Shown here: in pieces, positions 63,764 to 64,000 of the stretch | Position numbering within the stretch: position 1 is the stretch's first letter | Layout: the number at the start of each line of letters is the position of its first letter | Assembly (NCBI GenBank): GCA_030655515.1 | Contig: JAURVI010000038.1 | Span: 1 to 64,000 of the forward strand | Origin: Polaromonas sp. | GTDB taxonomy: Bacteria; Pseudomonadota; Gammaproteobacteria; Burkholderiales; Burkholderiaceae_C | Reading direction: 5' to 3' | Length of the DNA: 64,000 nt | Program-made: the position numbers and the translations under genes | The notes under the pieces: model-generated | Database searches by the model: none | Told to the model about the DNA's origin: nothing | What the model saw: the letters and a program-made list of their open reading frames with translations, nothing else

Positions 63764-64000
63764 TTACTTGGCAGCGCCGTCCGCTGCGGCTTTGGCGGGT
63801 GTCTTGCCAAAGCGGTTGCGGAATTTCTCGACACGGCCGCCCATGTTGTCCACGGATTTTTGCGTGCCGGTGTAAAACGGGTGCGACTCGCTCGAGGTGT
63901 CGAGCTTGTACAGGGGCAGTTCGCGACCGTCTTCCATCGTCACCATTTCTTTGGCGTTCACGCAGGAGCGTGTGACGAATTTGAAGTTGTTGGACAAGTC
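63764..64000 (-). CDS. rpmE2: 50S ribosomal protein L31 type B, 5' end outside the window
   Basis: Visible part is 78 residues: [54 protein letters not shown]. The zinc-binding CxxC pairs of type A L31 are missing, so this is the zinc-independent paralogue (RpmE2) that replaces L31A under zinc limitation. The C-terminal tail ([16 protein letters not shown]) is basic. The start of the gene lies beyond base 64000. Confidence 0.9.
   Translation of the reverse strand, partial: DLSNNFKFVTRSCVNAKEMVTMEDGRELPLYKLDTSSESHPFYTGTQKSVDNMGGRVEKFRNRFGKTPAKAAADGAAK

Overview
The window looks like chromosome from a betaproteobacterium of the order Burkholderiales, most likely family Comamonadaceae (Polaromonas/Rhodoferax/Variovorax type). 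This is inferred from the high GC content, the recognisable proteins, the local gene orders (ygfZ next to mltG-tmk-holB-pilZ-tatD; yhbY divergent from rlmE-ftsH-folP-glmM; mfd-serB; ispD-ispF) and short repeats typical of these genomes. No tRNA, rRNA, CRISPR array, prophage or intact insertion sequence was seen. Two or three small gene scars are present.

Layout. 1-10 kb: an NRDE/TANGO2 gene (cut by the window edge), ygfZ, mltG-tmk-holB-pilZ-tatD, an ankyrin protein, a GST, a hemerythrin gene behind an FNR/DNR-type box, an SUI1-like factor, an FHA protein and a DUF2726-like protein. 10-30 kb: serB-mfd, ispD-ispF, ompR-envZ, an FAD oxidoreductase, pyrD, rpiA, a glutaredoxin-like protein, prlC, yhbY, and rlmE-ftsH-folP-glmM. 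31-37 kb: an arsenic island of two divergent operons, arsR / ATP-grasp gene / thioredoxin-type arsC / acr3 / MFS on one strand and glutaredoxin-type arsC / arsH on the other. 37-40 kb: exported Sel1/PEGA and coiled-coil proteins.

40-60 kb is the highlight: a phosphate-starvation block. In order it holds phoX, an olsB-plcP-agt operon (ornithine-lipid acyltransferase, phospholipase-C-type phosphoesterase, glycolipid glycosyltransferase), ppk1-sixA, ppx, a CheA-like kinase / response regulator / CheX trio, a small lipoprotein, pstS-pstC-pstA-pstB-phoU-phoB and phoR. At least five 11-bp-periodic PhoB-box-like sites precede phoX, ppk1, the kinase trio, the lipoprotein gene and pstS. Read together, the block would sense phosphate (PhoR/PhoB/PhoU), import it (Pst), recover it from esters (PhoX), store it as polyphosphate (Ppk/Ppx), and spare it by swapping phospholipids for ornithine lipids and glycolipids.

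A second theme is a GC-rich, two-hairpin repeat at four loci (as 4 tandem, 3 tandem, 1 and 1 copies). It always lies in the same orientation relative to the local genes and always keeps one reading frame open, with a peptide like AGPPxGKxAPSGGS. It sits in frame inside ispF and a thioredoxin-type arsC, and fills the ygfZ-NRDE and phoB-phoR junctions. A different palindromic repeat is inserted in frame in mfd. 60-64 kb holds an orphan ORF, an IS21 istB scar, a DUF4105 protein, an ArnT-like membrane glycosyltransferase and rpmE2 (cut by the window edge).
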